Of a stretch of 64,000 nucleotides of DNA, positions 52,685-63,100 are shown piece by piece. The stretch's first letter is position 1. Each line of letters starts with the position of its first letter. The DNA lies in assembly GCF_027924405.1 (NCBI RefSeq), contig NZ_AP026978.1:1674001-1738000 (forward strand), given 5' to 3'. Source of the stretch: Nocardia sputorum. GTDB lineage: Bacteria > Actinomycetota > Actinomycetes > Mycobacteriales > Mycobacteriaceae. A program made the position numbers and the translations under genes. The notes below the pieces were generated by a model, which was given only the letters and a program-made list of their open reading frames with translations, had not been told where the DNA came from and did not search any database.

Positions 52685-53152
52685 ATGGGGGTCCGTGAAG
52701 TGGATCAGTTATCCGAGGCCCGGGTGATCCCGGGCAAAGAACTCCTGCTGGCCGCCTTCCGAGGCTTGCCGCACATGGATCATCCGATGCTGGAGGCGGC
52801 GGGCGAACTGGCGCAGTTGCACCAGACGCGCGAACGCACTCCCGCGAGCCGATGCGACAAACTCGACCGGCGCCGAGCGCAACTGGTGCGCGGCATCGAC
52901 CGCTGGGTCACGCTCGCGACGCCGATCCCGCCGCCCGCCGCGCCCGAGCACAGCGAGACCGTCGGCCGCATGGTGGACCGGCTGGCCATGCTGGCCGCCC
53001 AGGCGTTCGCGCCGCTGACGCACGCGCCCGATTCGGTCTTCTACGACGCGTGGATCAGGATCGACGAATTGGCCGACGGTTACCAGGATCTCGTCGACGA
53101 CCTGCGCACCGGCGCGCGACGACTACCCGAGGGGCGCTACGACCGCTGGTAG
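52685..53152 (+). CDS. DUF4254-type protein, second copy
   Basis: A 155-aa paralogue of the protein at 45.8 kb: ELLLAAFRGLPHMDHPML, AGELAQLHQTRER, RRAQLVRGIDRWVTLATP, HSETVGRMVDRLAMLAAQAFAPL and DLRTGARRLPEGR align along the full length. The start could be ATG 52685 or GTG 52700. It is convergent with a HExxH peptidase gene. Function unknown. Confidence 0.68.
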   Translation: MGVREVDQLSEARVIPGKELLLAAFRGLPHMDHPMLEAAGELAQLHQTRERTPASRCDKLDRRRAQLVRGIDRWVTLATPIPPPAAPEHSETVGRMVDRLAMLAAQAFAPLTHAPDSVFYDAWIRIDELADGYQDLVDDLRTGARRLPEGRYDRW

Positions 53153-53650
53153 CTACCTGCCCCGCCCGAACAGCCGGAACGACCGCCTGCGACGGCGCGG
53201 CAGGGTCGCGTACACCATGGTCATGTCCGCGAAGACCTCCGCTTCCCGTTCGCGATCGGCGCCGAATTCGGCACGGCCGAGCACGTGTTCGATCGACTGC
53301 GGCGAAATCGAGGGCAGGATGACGGACAACGAGGGCGGCAGCGGATCGCCGCGCTCGTGGTCCTTGTGGTGGCCCAGCAGCATGTGGCCGACCTCGTGCA
53401 GGATGACGTGATCGGCGTTGCGGCCGGTCGCCGCGGCGTCGTACACGATGATGTCGTCGTGCTTGCGTGCCACCCACAGGCCGCCCCCGCCACAGCCCGT
53501 GTCGGCCAACATCGCCTTGGGCACCGGGTGCAGGCTGATCGAGCGTCCGCGATGGGCGGCCACCGCGGCCAGATAAGCGGTCAGATTCCACGGGTTGGGG
53601 AGGGGCACGGTCCGGGTGGCATCCCCGAAACGGGCTTCCATGCTGGTCAT
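53153..53650 (-). CDS. HExxH metallopeptidase-like protein (ImmA/IrrE-type)
   Basis: A 165-aa cytoplasmic protein with HVILHEVGHMLLGHHKDHE, giving H85, E86 and H89 of a zincin site. The length and context near XRE regulators fit the ImmA/IrrE group, which cleaves or controls XRE repressors. The N-terminal NPWNLTAYLAAVAAHRGRSISL and the C-terminal Arg-rich tail (RRRRRSFRLFGRGR) are notable. It could partner with the XRE-DUF5753 regulator nearby; this is inference. Confidence 0.75.
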   Translation of the reverse strand: MTSMEARFGDATRTVPLPNPWNLTAYLAAVAAHRGRSISLHPVPKAMLADTGCGGGGLWVARKHDDIIVYDAAATGRNADHVILHEVGHMLLGHHKDHERGDPLPPSLSVILPSISPQSIEHVLGRAEFGADREREAEVFADMTMVYATLPRRRRRSFRLFGRGR

Positions 53651-53742
53651 CGGCGCCCACCTTACCTACCGGGCGGCGACTAGTCATCTGCGGAATCCGG
53701 GCCTACCGGCGGCGGTGATCCGCAGGGCGACAAGCCGATCGG

Positions 53743-55131
53743 TCACTCGGTGGGCGGCCTGCTGTCCAACGGCTGGGCCCGGATGGCACGGATGGCCAGG
53801 TAGTTCAGGCCCCACAGCGCGATTCCGATGGCCAGCAGCACGCCCGCGATGGCATATTGGGCCGGATTGCGATCGGTGAACGGCGTGACGAGAAAGCCGC
53901 AGGTGAGCGCGCCGAGCACGGGCAGCGGCGTCGGCGTCTTGAAGTGCTTGTGCGGCACCGGGTCTCGCCGCAACACCAGCACGGCGACGTTGACCACGGT
54001 GAACACCGCGAGCAGCAGCAGCGCCGTGGTGCCGCCGAGTTCGGGCACCTCGCCGACGAACAGGATCAGCCCGAGTGCGAGCAGCGTGGTGAAGATGATC
54101 GCGTTGAAGGGCGTGCGGCGCCGCTCGTGAACCCGGCCGAACGGCCGGGGCAATACTCCTTGCCGAGCCATGCCGTAGATCAGGCGGCTGGCCATCAACA
54201 TGTTGATCAACGCCGAATTGGCGACGGCGAACATGGTGATGTACGCGAAGATGTGCGTCGGGAAGCTCGGCGCGCCCACCTCGACGACCTTCAGCAGTGG
54301 GGTGTCGCCCTCGCCGAGTTGATCGGCGGGGACGAGGGCGACCGCGCTGATCGACACCAGCACGTAGATCAGCCCGGTGATGATCAGCCCGGCGAGCAGC
54401 ACCTTCGGGAAGATGCGGGTGGGCTCCTTGCACTCCTCGGCCATGTTCACCGAGTCCTCGAAACCGACCATCGCGTAGAACGCGAGCGTGGTGGCCACGA
54501 TGACGCCGCCTACCGCGTTGCGCTCGCCGGTGTCGAATTCGACGATGCGCGAGAAGTCGCCGTCGCCGAAGCCCAGCGCCCAGCAGCCGATCCCGATCAC
54601 GATCAGCAGGCCGGTCAGCTCCACGCAGGTGAGCACCACGTTCAGCTTGACGCCCTCGCTCACGCCGCGCAGGTTGATCGCCGCGACCACCGCCATGAAC
54701 ACCAGCGCGATCACCGTCACCGCGGTGCCGCTGCCCAGATCCAGGTCGAAGGCTTCGGCGAAGTTGGCCGCGAAGGCCCGCGACGCCGTGGAGGCGGAGG
54801 TGATGCCGGAACTCATCACCGCGAAGGCGACCATGAACGTGAGGAAATGGATGCCGAACGCCTTGTGCGTGTAAAGCGCGGCGCCCGCGGCGTGCGGATA
54901 CTTGGTGACCAGCTCCAGATAGCTGAAACCGGTGATCAGCGCGACCAGGAACGCCACCAGGAACGGCACCCACACCGCGCCGCCGACCTCGTTGGCCACC
55001 TTGCCGGTGAGCGCGTAGATGCCGGTGCCGAGGATGTCGCCGACGACGAACAGCAGAAGCAGCCCCGGCCCCATCACCCGTTTGAGCTCGGGCCCGGATT
55101 CGGCTGGTGGATTCTCGGTGACTTCGGACAT
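53743..55131 (-). CDS. APC family amino acid permease
   Basis: A 462-aa inner-membrane transporter of the amino acid-polyamine-organocation superfamily with about 12-13 hydrophobic segments. TM1 carries the unwound motif GDILGTGIYALTGKV, and TM6 has FYAMVGFEDSVNMAEECKEPTR, both typical of the CAT/YfnA-like group. ATG at 55131 follows GGGGAGGACCT. Substrate probably an amino acid. The XRE-DUF5753 gene lies upstream on the same strand. Confidence 0.9.
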   Translation of the reverse strand: MSEVTENPPAESGPELKRVMGPGLLLLFVVGDILGTGIYALTGKVANEVGGAVWVPFLVAFLVALITGFSYLELVTKYPHAAGAALYTHKAFGIHFLTFMVAFAVMSSGITSASTASRAFAANFAEAFDLDLGSGTAVTVIALVFMAVVAAINLRGVSEGVKLNVVLTCVELTGLLIVIGIGCWALGFGDGDFSRIVEFDTGERNAVGGVIVATTLAFYAMVGFEDSVNMAEECKEPTRIFPKVLLAGLIITGLIYVLVSISAVALVPADQLGEGDTPLLKVVEVGAPSFPTHIFAYITMFAVANSALINMLMASRLIYGMARQGVLPRPFGRVHERRRTPFNAIIFTTLLALGLILFVGEVPELGGTTALLLLAVFTVVNVAVLVLRRDPVPHKHFKTPTPLPVLGALTCGFLVTPFTDRNPAQYAIAGVLLAIGIALWGLNYLAIRAIRAQPLDSRPPTE

Positions 55132-55212
55132 AGGTCCTCCCCTCGGCAGTAAGCGCGAGGGTACCCATTCCGGCGCGGAATAGTCGTTCATCCGCGCCGG
55201 ATGCCGGTGGCT

Positions 55213-56082
55213 CTAGTCCTCCCGGTCCATTCGGCGCGCGGCCTCCACGATCATGGCCGCGGAGTCGCGCGGGCTCAGCGCCATGGCGCGCAGCTGATCG
55301 AAGATCACGCCGAATCGGCGGATCTCGGTGTGGCCCTCGATCAGCTCGTCACCCGCCATGCCCTCGACGTAGACCAATTCGGGGTCGGCGGGATCGGGGA
55401 AATCCAGCAAAGTGAACGAGCCCGCCATGCCGGGGTGCGCGCCCGCGTCGAACGGCAGGATCTGGAGGATCACGTTCTTGCGCTTGATCTCCTGCAGCAA
55501 CCGGTCGAGTTGCCCCCGCATCACCGCGGGCCCGCCCACGGTGCGACGGATGGCGGCCTCGTCCAGGACCACCCACAGTTCGAGCGGGTCCTCCTTGGTC
55601 AGGTTGACCGCGCGGTCCATCCTGGCCTTCGCCCTGCTCTCCATGACCGACGCCTCGAGCTTCGGCATCGAGGTGTCGATCACGGCCGTCGCGTACTCGT
55701 AGGTCTGCAAAAGCCCTGGAATGAAGGAGGTTTGATAGTGCCGGGCGGACAATGCCTCGGACTCGAAGTTGATGTAGGCGGCATAGACCTCGGACACGCT
55801 GCCCTCGTACGCGCGCGACATGCCCGGCTTCAGCGCGTCGGACAGCAACTCCAGGGCGTCTTCGCGCTGTTCCTCGCCGATCCGGTAGAGATCGAGCATC
55901 GCCATGAGGGTGCGCCGCTGCGGACGCGCCTGCGCGGTCTCGATCCGGTACAGCGTGGTGACGTTGATCCCGGTCTTCGCGCTCACCTCTTCCTTACTGA
56001 GCTGGGCGTTCTCGCGCATCTCGTGCAGCATCGCCGCCAGCCGCCGCAACCGGACGGTCAGGACGGTGCGCTTGCCTGCCAT
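55213..56082 (-). CDS. XRE family regulator with DUF5753 domain, second copy
   Basis: A 289-aa regulator with HTH at about 12-70 (LRRLAAMLHEMRENAQLSKEEVSAKTGINVTTLYRIETAQ) and DUF5753 from about 100 (YQTSFIPGLLQTYEYATAVI ... FTLLDFPDPADPELVYVEGMAGDELIE). Unlike the copy at 44.2 kb it has no adjacent DUF397 gene. Its downstream neighbour is the APC permease. Confidence 0.88.
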   Translation of the reverse strand: MAGKRTVLTVRLRRLAAMLHEMRENAQLSKEEVSAKTGINVTTLYRIETAQARPQRRTLMAMLDLYRIGEEQREDALELLSDALKPGMSRAYEGSVSEVYAAYINFESEALSARHYQTSFIPGLLQTYEYATAVIDTSMPKLEASVMESRAKARMDRAVNLTKEDPLELWVVLDEAAIRRTVGGPAVMRGQLDRLLQEIKRKNVILQILPFDAGAHPGMAGSFTLLDFPDPADPELVYVEGMAGDELIEGHTEIRRFGVIFDQLRAMALSPRDSAAMIVEAARRMDRED

Positions 56083-56637
56083 CAGTACTACCCCTTCGGT
56101 CTGCGCCCTTGCTGGAACGCGTTATCACGTGCGCCCTCGAATGCGGCCTGCGTGCAGCGGATCTGTGCCGAGTGTGGGCACAGCAACAGAGACTACCTCC
56201 CGTGATGCACGTTATGGTCGGTGTTTTCGTGGGAGTCTGCGTTCGGCGGCCGACTCTGCGGGGCAAACCCGACCGGGCGCTCGGTCGAGGCGGCGTCCGG
56301 ATACTCGCCGACCAGCCCGGCATTGTCGCGCGGACGATCGGAACGCCGCGCGGCCGGAATGCGACCGTGGGATGCCATCCCACGCTCGTGGTCCGGCCGG
56401 GTGTGGTTCGGCGGCGCTTCCGGCGCCGGCCACCGATGTCGCGACCGGCGCGCCCGCCGCGTCACGGCGCATATTGCAGTCAGATTGCTATTAAATTCAT
56501 ACCCATCCAAAATAATGTTGATCGCCATGTAGAACACACATTTTTGAAGGATGCGGAGAGTTTGCCACAATTTGATTTCATCTCGTGTTCCCGGCCTTCT
56601 GCCGCGAGCGCCGATAGATAATGGCCGCGTGACGAGG
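56083..56637. other. 555-bp regulatory region with AT-rich pocket and palindrome
   Basis: No convincing gene. GTGGGATGCCATCCCAC at 56367-56383 is a perfect 17-bp palindrome. An AT-rich pocket (about 56485-56580) before the ANTAR gene likely contains its promoter. A minus-strand frame from 56526 has no ribosome-binding site or similarity. Confidence 0.5.
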
Positions 56638-57309
56638 ATGGATCACCTCGCGCTGAGAAGCGCCTCCGCGATAGAGAGCGTCATCGCGGGCACGCCGCAG
56701 AGCGTGGGTACCTTCCGCTTCTGGTTCGAGGATCAGCGATGGGAATGGTCGGACCAAGCGGCCGCGATATACGGCTACGCCGGCGGGAGCGCGCGACCCA
56801 GCACGGAGTTGCTGCTGGCGCACAAGCACCCTGACGACCGGGCGCCCGCCGCCGAGTCCATCGCCACCGCGGTGCGCAGCGGTGAGCCGTTCTGCGGCCG
56901 CCACCGCGTCATCGATGCCGCCGGGCGCACCCGGCACGTCATCGTCGTCGCCGATCGGATGCGCGACGACCGGGGCGCCGTGGTCGGCACCGCGGGCTAT
57001 TTCATCGACGTCTCCGACATCCTCGAGGAGAACCGGCAGGAGATCCTCGACGACACCCTGCCCGAACTGGTCGAGTCGCGGGCGGTGATCGAGCAGGCCA
57101 AGGGCGTGCTCATGGTCGTCTACGGCATCAACGCCGAACAGGCGTTCCGGGTGTTGCAGTGGCGCTCCCAGGAAACCAACATCAAGTTGCGGACGCTGGC
57201 GCGGCAACTGGTCGGCGAGGTTCCCGCGATGGGCGGCGGCCCGGCCGCGCAACGGGCCCGCTTCGACCACCTGCTGCTGACCATGCACGACCTGCTGGCG
57301 TCGAAGTAG
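56638..57309 (+). CDS. PAS-ANTAR RNA-binding antiterminator regulator
   Basis: A 223-aa protein with a PAS domain (about 25-120, FRFWFEDQRWEWSDQAAAIYGY ... GTAGYFIDVSD) and a C-terminal ANTAR domain (about 140-195, ESRAVIEQAKGVLMVVYGINAEQAFRVLQWRSQETNIKLRTLA). ANTAR proteins bind paired RNA hairpins and prevent transcription termination. A GTG at 56629 is an alternative start. The sensed signal and target RNA are unknown. Confidence 0.9.
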   Translation: MDHLALRSASAIESVIAGTPQSVGTFRFWFEDQRWEWSDQAAAIYGYAGGSARPSTELLLAHKHPDDRAPAAESIATAVRSGEPFCGRHRVIDAAGRTRHVIVVADRMRDDRGAVVGTAGYFIDVSDILEENRQEILDDTLPELVESRAVIEQAKGVLMVVYGINAEQAFRVLQWRSQETNIKLRTLARQLVGEVPAMGGGPAAQRARFDHLLLTMHDLLASK

Positions 57310-57587
57310 GCGCCGGGACCGGAGGCGGCGCGCCCGGCCCCGGGGGTGCCGCGTTCCCCGGCCGCGTCCGGAATTGGTCGCTTGCCTAGTTGCGCTATGG
57401 CGACCCGCGCGCCGCGACGCCGCCCGGTACGGCGAACTCGCCGTTTGCGGCTGTGTCGCCGTCGAATCATCAGCGCGCCAACGTCATCGAGGACACGGGG
57501 TTGCGTGATCTTCGCCCTTCGACCGACCCCACTCCCGATAAGTCGGAGACAATTCATTAGAAGTCACCATAGTGGGAGGAAGTCGTT

Positions 57588-58700
57588 GTGGTCAGTGAGT
57601 ACACATCGGCACTCGAGCGGGAAATCGTCACCATGCGCGGGCAACACGAGGCGTTGCTGCGAACCGGGCGGCAGTGGTCGTTGCGCGCGATGTTCGGTAC
57701 ACCCGACTGGGACATCGTCGATTACTGCCGCGACTTCCGGCCCAACCGGTTCGGCGACCGAGCGTGCGCGGAGGTGGAGCGCTTCTGCCGCGAGCACGGC
57801 ATCTGGCTCGAGCCCGCGGGCCCGCACTACAACAGCATGACGCCCTACCTGCATCCTGGGGCCGTCAGCGCCGAGCGGATGACGATCATCGGCCTGTACA
57901 ACGCGATCCTGTTCTGGCTCAACGACACCGTTGGGCGGGAGAAGTTCGGTCACCTCGGGGACGACGAACAGCGCGAAGCGCGCGTAGCGATCGACCGGCT
58001 GTGCGTCCTCCTGCGCACGCGCTCGGCGCCGCGGGACGCCACTCCGTTGGAGACGTCGGCAACGGCGTTCCTCGCGATGCTGTCCGCCCTCGCGGACCCG
58101 GCCTGGCTCGACCGGTTCATCGAATCGACCATCGAGCACCTGCGGCCAGCGATCCAGGACCAGAACGCCCGGGCGCGCGGTGGGTTGCTCAGCGTCGAGG
58201 AGTACATCGACCTGCGCTCCCAGGTGTCGGGCATGTATCCGGCGATCGCGCTGTGCGAGTTCGGCCGCGACGACTATCTGCCGTGGGAACGGATCCGCCA
58301 CACCGGGCTGGACGGCGATCTGCACCGCCTGCGGATGCTGACCGTCGAGATCGGCGCGCTGATGAACGACGTGTTCTCCTTCGAGAAGGAGTGCATCGTC
58401 GATCTCGCGGACTTCAACTTGATCCCGGCGGTACTGCTGAACCACCCCGGATGGTCGCTCGAGGACGCCGTGCGGGGCGCCACCGAGATCGTGCGCGCAC
58501 GGCTGGCCGAGTTCCGGAAGGTGGGCGCGGTCGTGGCCGAGCGATGCGACCACTTGGCCGCGGAGGACGCCGAGCTGGCGGCCACCGTCTCGACCCATCT
58601 CGCCGATCTGGTCGCGTGTGTGCAGGCGACCTGGGTCTGGCAGGTCAAGACGATGCGGTACAAAGGCGCGTCGATCTTCCGGGAGAACGGGTTGCCGTAG
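57588..58700 (+). CDS. Class I terpene synthase with non-canonical Asp motif
   Basis: A 370-aa terpene cyclase that would ionise a prenyl diphosphate. The NSE-type metal motif is intact as NDVFSFEKE (N260, S264, E268), the pyrophosphate-sensor Arg is at about 210 (DLRSQVSG), and the C-terminal RY pair is in TMRYKG. The first metal motif, normally DDxxD, reads NDTVGREK (N112-D113). GTG at 57588 starts the frame. It is monocistronic, with no prenyltransferase or P450 adjacent in the window. Product unknown. Confidence 0.87.
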   Translation: MVSEYTSALEREIVTMRGQHEALLRTGRQWSLRAMFGTPDWDIVDYCRDFRPNRFGDRACAEVERFCREHGIWLEPAGPHYNSMTPYLHPGAVSAERMTIIGLYNAILFWLNDTVGREKFGHLGDDEQREARVAIDRLCVLLRTRSAPRDATPLETSATAFLAMLSALADPAWLDRFIESTIEHLRPAIQDQNARARGGLLSVEEYIDLRSQVSGMYPAIALCEFGRDDYLPWERIRHTGLDGDLHRLRMLTVEIGALMNDVFSFEKECIVDLADFNLIPAVLLNHPGWSLEDAVRGATEIVRARLAEFRKVGAVVAERCDHLAAEDAELAATVSTHLADLVACVQATWVWQVKTMRYKGASIFRENGLP

Positions 58701-58818
58701 GGCCGCCCTTCTCGCCATGCCTGGGAATGCTTCCGGGCGGCAGTACTCGACGGTCTCGAACAAGTGTGGATACGATGCGTCGGGGGCTATCTCCGGCCTG
58801 AATGGTGAGGGGGTTGCG

Positions 58819-60099
58819 GTGGAACAGATCGAACTCGCCAGGATGGCGAACTCGTGGTGGCGCGCTCTGCAGGCCGTCGCCGATTGGTCGGTGTCCGTAC
58901 CGGACCCCGAGGCCGTGCTACTCGGGATGGTCGAGGAGCTGGTTTCCGGCCTCGAAGCCGAACCTTTCGACGCGAGCGTCGGGCTCCGCGTGGGCGCGGG
59001 GCTGGCCTCCGCCGGACTGGTCGGCCCGGCGGTGCCCAGTACGTCCGCCCAGGTCCTCTATGGGCTGGCCGGACACGAGACGGCTCCGGATGCCGGGCGG
59101 CGGCTCGCGGCGCTGCTCGCGGCTGTCGGTCAGGGCTACGAAGCGCAGTCGCGGGAGGCCGCCAGCCACGCGCGCCGCTTGTATGACGAACGGTTCCGCG
59201 TGGTGTTCGACAACGCGGCGATCGCGATCGCCATCGGTGACACCGACGGCACGCTGCTGGACGTCAACCGGGGCTTGGCCGAGATGATCGGAGTCCCGGC
59301 GGAGACCCTGCGCGGGGTGTCGGTCTACGACTTCGCGCACCCCAACGACCGCGAGGGCATCCGCACGCTGGTGTACGAGAAACTCGTGCCGGCTGGGGCG
59401 GGCACGGTGAAACTGGAGCAGCGGATCCGGCGCGCCGACGACAGCTACGGGTGGGCGTCGTTCGCCATCACCTTCGTCAAGGGCGTGGACGGTCAGAGCG
59501 ACTATCTGCTCGCGGTCGGCGAGGACGTCACCGAGCAGCACCGGATGCGCGAGGAGCTGCATCGGCAGGCCCGGCACGACCCGCTCACCGGACTGCCGAA
59601 CCGGCGGCATCTCATCGAACGGATCGACGCGATGATCGCCGACGCCCGCAACGGGGACCGCGCGGGGTTGTGTTTCGTCGACATCGACCGCTTCAAACAC
59701 ATCAACGATCGCTACGGTCACGGCACCGGCGACCAGATTCTGACCGCGGTCGCGGAGCGCCTGCAGGACAGTGTGCGCGGATCGGGGTGCCTGGTCGCCC
59801 GCATCGGCGGCGACGAGTTCGTCGCGCTGGTCCCGCCGCCTGCCAGCGACCACCGGGTGGCCACCGTGGCGAACAGCCTGCTCGAGGCGCTGGTCGACCC
59901 GATCACCGCCGGTGACCGGCGGCTACGCATGTCGATCAGCATCGGCGCGGTCGTCACGGCGGTGGCGGGCGCGGACGCCGAATCGCTGCTCGACGCGGCC
60001 GATACCGGCCTCTACCGGGCGAAAGCCGACGGCAAAGGCCGATGGGTGCTGCACATTCTGGACACCGACACCTCACGCGGTCCGCAACCGGTGTTGTGA
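58819..60099 (+). CDS. PAS-GGDEF diguanylate cyclase
   Basis: A 426-aa signalling protein. An N-terminal helical region (1-115) precedes a PAS domain (about 120-250, VVFDNAAIAIAIGDTDGTLLDVNRGLAEMIG) and a GGDEF domain with intact RIGGDEF (residues 328-334). It should make c-di-GMP from two GTP. The RxxD inhibitory site upstream of GGDEF is not obvious. No transmembrane segment. GTG at 58819 follows GAGGGGG. Confidence 0.88.
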   Translation: MEQIELARMANSWWRALQAVADWSVSVPDPEAVLLGMVEELVSGLEAEPFDASVGLRVGAGLASAGLVGPAVPSTSAQVLYGLAGHETAPDAGRRLAALLAAVGQGYEAQSREAASHARRLYDERFRVVFDNAAIAIAIGDTDGTLLDVNRGLAEMIGVPAETLRGVSVYDFAHPNDREGIRTLVYEKLVPAGAGTVKLEQRIRRADDSYGWASFAITFVKGVDGQSDYLLAVGEDVTEQHRMREELHRQARHDPLTGLPNRRHLIERIDAMIADARNGDRAGLCFVDIDRFKHINDRYGHGTGDQILTAVAERLQDSVRGSGCLVARIGGDEFVALVPPPASDHRVATVANSLLEALVDPITAGDRRLRMSISIGAVVTAVAGADAESLLDAADTGLYRAKADGKGRWVLHILDTDTSRGPQPVL

Positions 60100-60119
60100 G
60101 CGGCGGTTCGCGCGAGGGT

Positions 60120-63100
60120 TCAGCGGGCGAGCAACCTGTGCAGGAACCTCGGCGAGACCATCGGCCGTTCCTCGGGCCAACGTCCCTCGCGCAAGTCGTA
60201 GTCCAAGCTGTGCAACAGCGACATGACCAGGTGCCCCTCGTCGAGCAACGGCCGGATGAGCCCGGCCTCGGCGTACCGGACCACCACCGGGACCAACTCG
60301 TCCTTCGCCGCTTCGATCCGGCCGGCCGCCGCGAGGCAGGAAGCGAGCAGCAGCGAGGCCTGTGCCGCGGCCCGGGGGCGTCGATCGGCGTCGATGGAAT
60401 CCCGCAGCTGCCGGGCACGCGCGGACGCGGCGGCAACCCTCTTGGCGGCGCCGGAACGCAGCAGCATGCGGATCGCGGAATCCTCGCGCATCTCCGCGGC
60501 CATCGTGGCTATGCCGCTTTCCCCGGCCGGCGGTTCGGTGACATAGGTGGCCGTCAGGCCGAGCCGGACCTGCTCATTGGCGATGCGGGTGGCCAGCCGG
60601 GGCAGTTTCAGGGCCTGCGCCACCTCGGCGCCTTCTTCCAGCCGTCGTGCGGCGGACGACAGGTCGCCGCGCAGGGCCTTGATCCGGGCGCCGGTGGCGT
60701 AGTTCGCCATCAGGAAGTCGACCGGGCCGCCCTCGGTGCCGAGCCGGCCCGCTTCGTCCAGCAAGCGCTCGGCCCCGGGGAGCTGGTCGCGTTCGTAGAG
60801 CAACTCGCCGAGCAGGGCGCCCGCCAGACGGGCGGCGTAGGACCGCGGGCCCGTGGAGCTGATGGCGATCTCGAGCGCGGTGCGGAAGCTGTGTTCGGCC
60901 GTGGCGATATCGAGCTGTTCGCGTGCCGCGACGCCGACCAGGCTGTGGCTGTACATCAGGATGAATGTGCTGCGGGTCTGCCGGTAGAACGGTGTGGCCC
61001 AGTCGTGCCATTCGCGCGCCCGGTCGTAATCGAACCGGCTGAACGCGGAGAACGCGGCGAGATTCGCGGCTTCGCACAGCACCCACGGACCCAGCGTGTC
61101 GGCCCGGCCCAGGCATTTGCCGACTACGGCGTCCACGCCTTCGGGATGGTCGCCGAACGCGCGTTCCACGCACTCGATGAGGTCGGCTTCGATCGCCAGA
61201 TCCGGGTCGTCGACCGTCGCCTTCTCCAGCGACGCGCGCACCAGCCGTAACGCGGCGTGCAACTCCGTGGGCTGTCGCAGCACCACGTGGGTCCAGGCGA
61301 TCGCGATCTGCAGCCGCGGGCGCGCGGCGGCCACCGCAGGCGGAAGTTTGGCGACCAGGCCGAGGAACGTCGCCAGCTGCGCGTCTTGCACCAGATCGCG
61401 GGCTTTGGCCTCGACGATGTCGACCGCCATCTCGCCGCCGTCGCCGGCCAGCGCGTGGTCGATGGCGTCGCTGAGCATCCCGTGGTCGCCGAACCATGTC
61501 GCCGCCGTGCGGTGGAGTGCGGCGACCTCGTCGGGGAAATCACGCTCGAGTCGCCTGCGCAGGAATTTCGCGAACAGATGGTGGTAGCGGAACCAGTCGC
61601 CGCTGTCGTCGACCCGGCGCAGGAACAGATTGCGGCGTTCGAGATTCTCCAGCAGGTCCTGCCCGTGCGGCCTTCCGGTCAGGGCGGTGGCCAAACTGCC
61701 GGAAACCCGGTCCGGAAGCGCGGTTTTCAGCAGAACGTCGAGCAGCTCGGGCTCGACGGTGTCGAGCACGTTCTCGGCCAGGTACTCGGCGATGGCATGG
61801 TTGCGGCCGGACAGGTGGGCGATCAGCGAGGCCGGATCGGGGTGCTCGCGCAGCGACAGCGACGCCAGTTGCAAGGCCGCCGCCCAGCCTTCGGTGTAGT
61901 CGTGCAGTTCGGCGTTCTCGGCGTCGGCCAGCGTGAGACCGGTCTGTTCGGCGAGGAACGTGCGCGCCTCGTCGGGGTCGAAACGCAATGCGGCGGCGTC
62001 GATTTCGACGAGCTGGTGGCGAACGCGCATGGTGCCGAGCGGCAGACCTTCCAGCGAGCGGCTGGTCAAGATGATCTGCAGGTGCTGCGGGCCCTCCTCG
62101 ATCAGGTAGTGCAGGGCCTCGACGGCGGCGGGATCGGTGATCCGATCCCAGTCGTCGATCACCAGGGCGAACCGCTCGTCGCGTGCGTGGATGGCGTCGA
62201 TCAGCGTGGTGAGCACGTAGCGTGCGGCGGCGGCGTCGCCCTCCTCGAGCACCGGCGTCAGGTCGGGCGCCAGCGCCGGGCTGACGCGATTGAAGGCCTC
62301 GATCAGATGCGTCAGCAGCCAGACGACGTTGTTGTCGTCCCGGTCGACGTTCAGCCAGGCCACCGCCACCTTCTCGGTCTCGGCGAGACGCTTGGCCCAC
62401 TGGGCCGCCAGGGTGCTCTTGCCGAACCCGGCTGGGGCGTGGATGACGGCCAGGCGCGGCGGCGGCACGGTCTGCAACGCGTCGATCAGGCGCTCGCGCT
62501 GGACCAGCGGCCGAGTAGGCAACGCCGGGCGGAATTTGGTCTCCGGCGTCGGCGGGGTCTTCGGGTGCGGGGTGGGGAACCGCGCGGTGGCCGTCAACGG
62601 CCGCGTGCTGAGGTCTTCGGGCGCGGGCCGATCGCCCGCGGGCAGAGTCATGTGCTCGACCTGCATGTCGTTGCCGCGCTGGATATCGCGCAGCCGCTCG
62701 CCGAACGCGGCGGCCGAGGGCGGACGGTCGGCGGGATTGTGCGCCATGCTGGCCTCGATGGCGGCGGCCACCTCGTCGGGGATGCCGTCGAGCCGCAGAT
62801 CCGGCAGCGGGTCGGCGGCGATACGCAGGAACTGTGCGACGACCTGCTCGCCGGAACGACGCTCGTATGCCGCGTGACCGGTGATCATGGCGAACAGCGT
62901 CGCGCCGAGCCCGTAGACGTCCGAGGCGACCGACGGCACGCCGGAACGCAGCACCTCCGGCGCGGTGAACGCGGGCGAACCGGTGACCACACCCGTGGTG
63001 GTCTCGAAACCGCCTTCGATACGGGCGATCCCGAAATCCGTGAGTTGTGGCTCGCCGTAGTCGGTGATCAGGACATTTCCCGGTTTGATGTCGCGATGCA

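Noticed and set aside
56193..56526. Possible minus-strand gene upstream of the ANTAR gene
   Set aside because: No ribosome-binding site, mixed composition and no recognisable protein; it lies over a likely promoter region and palindrome.
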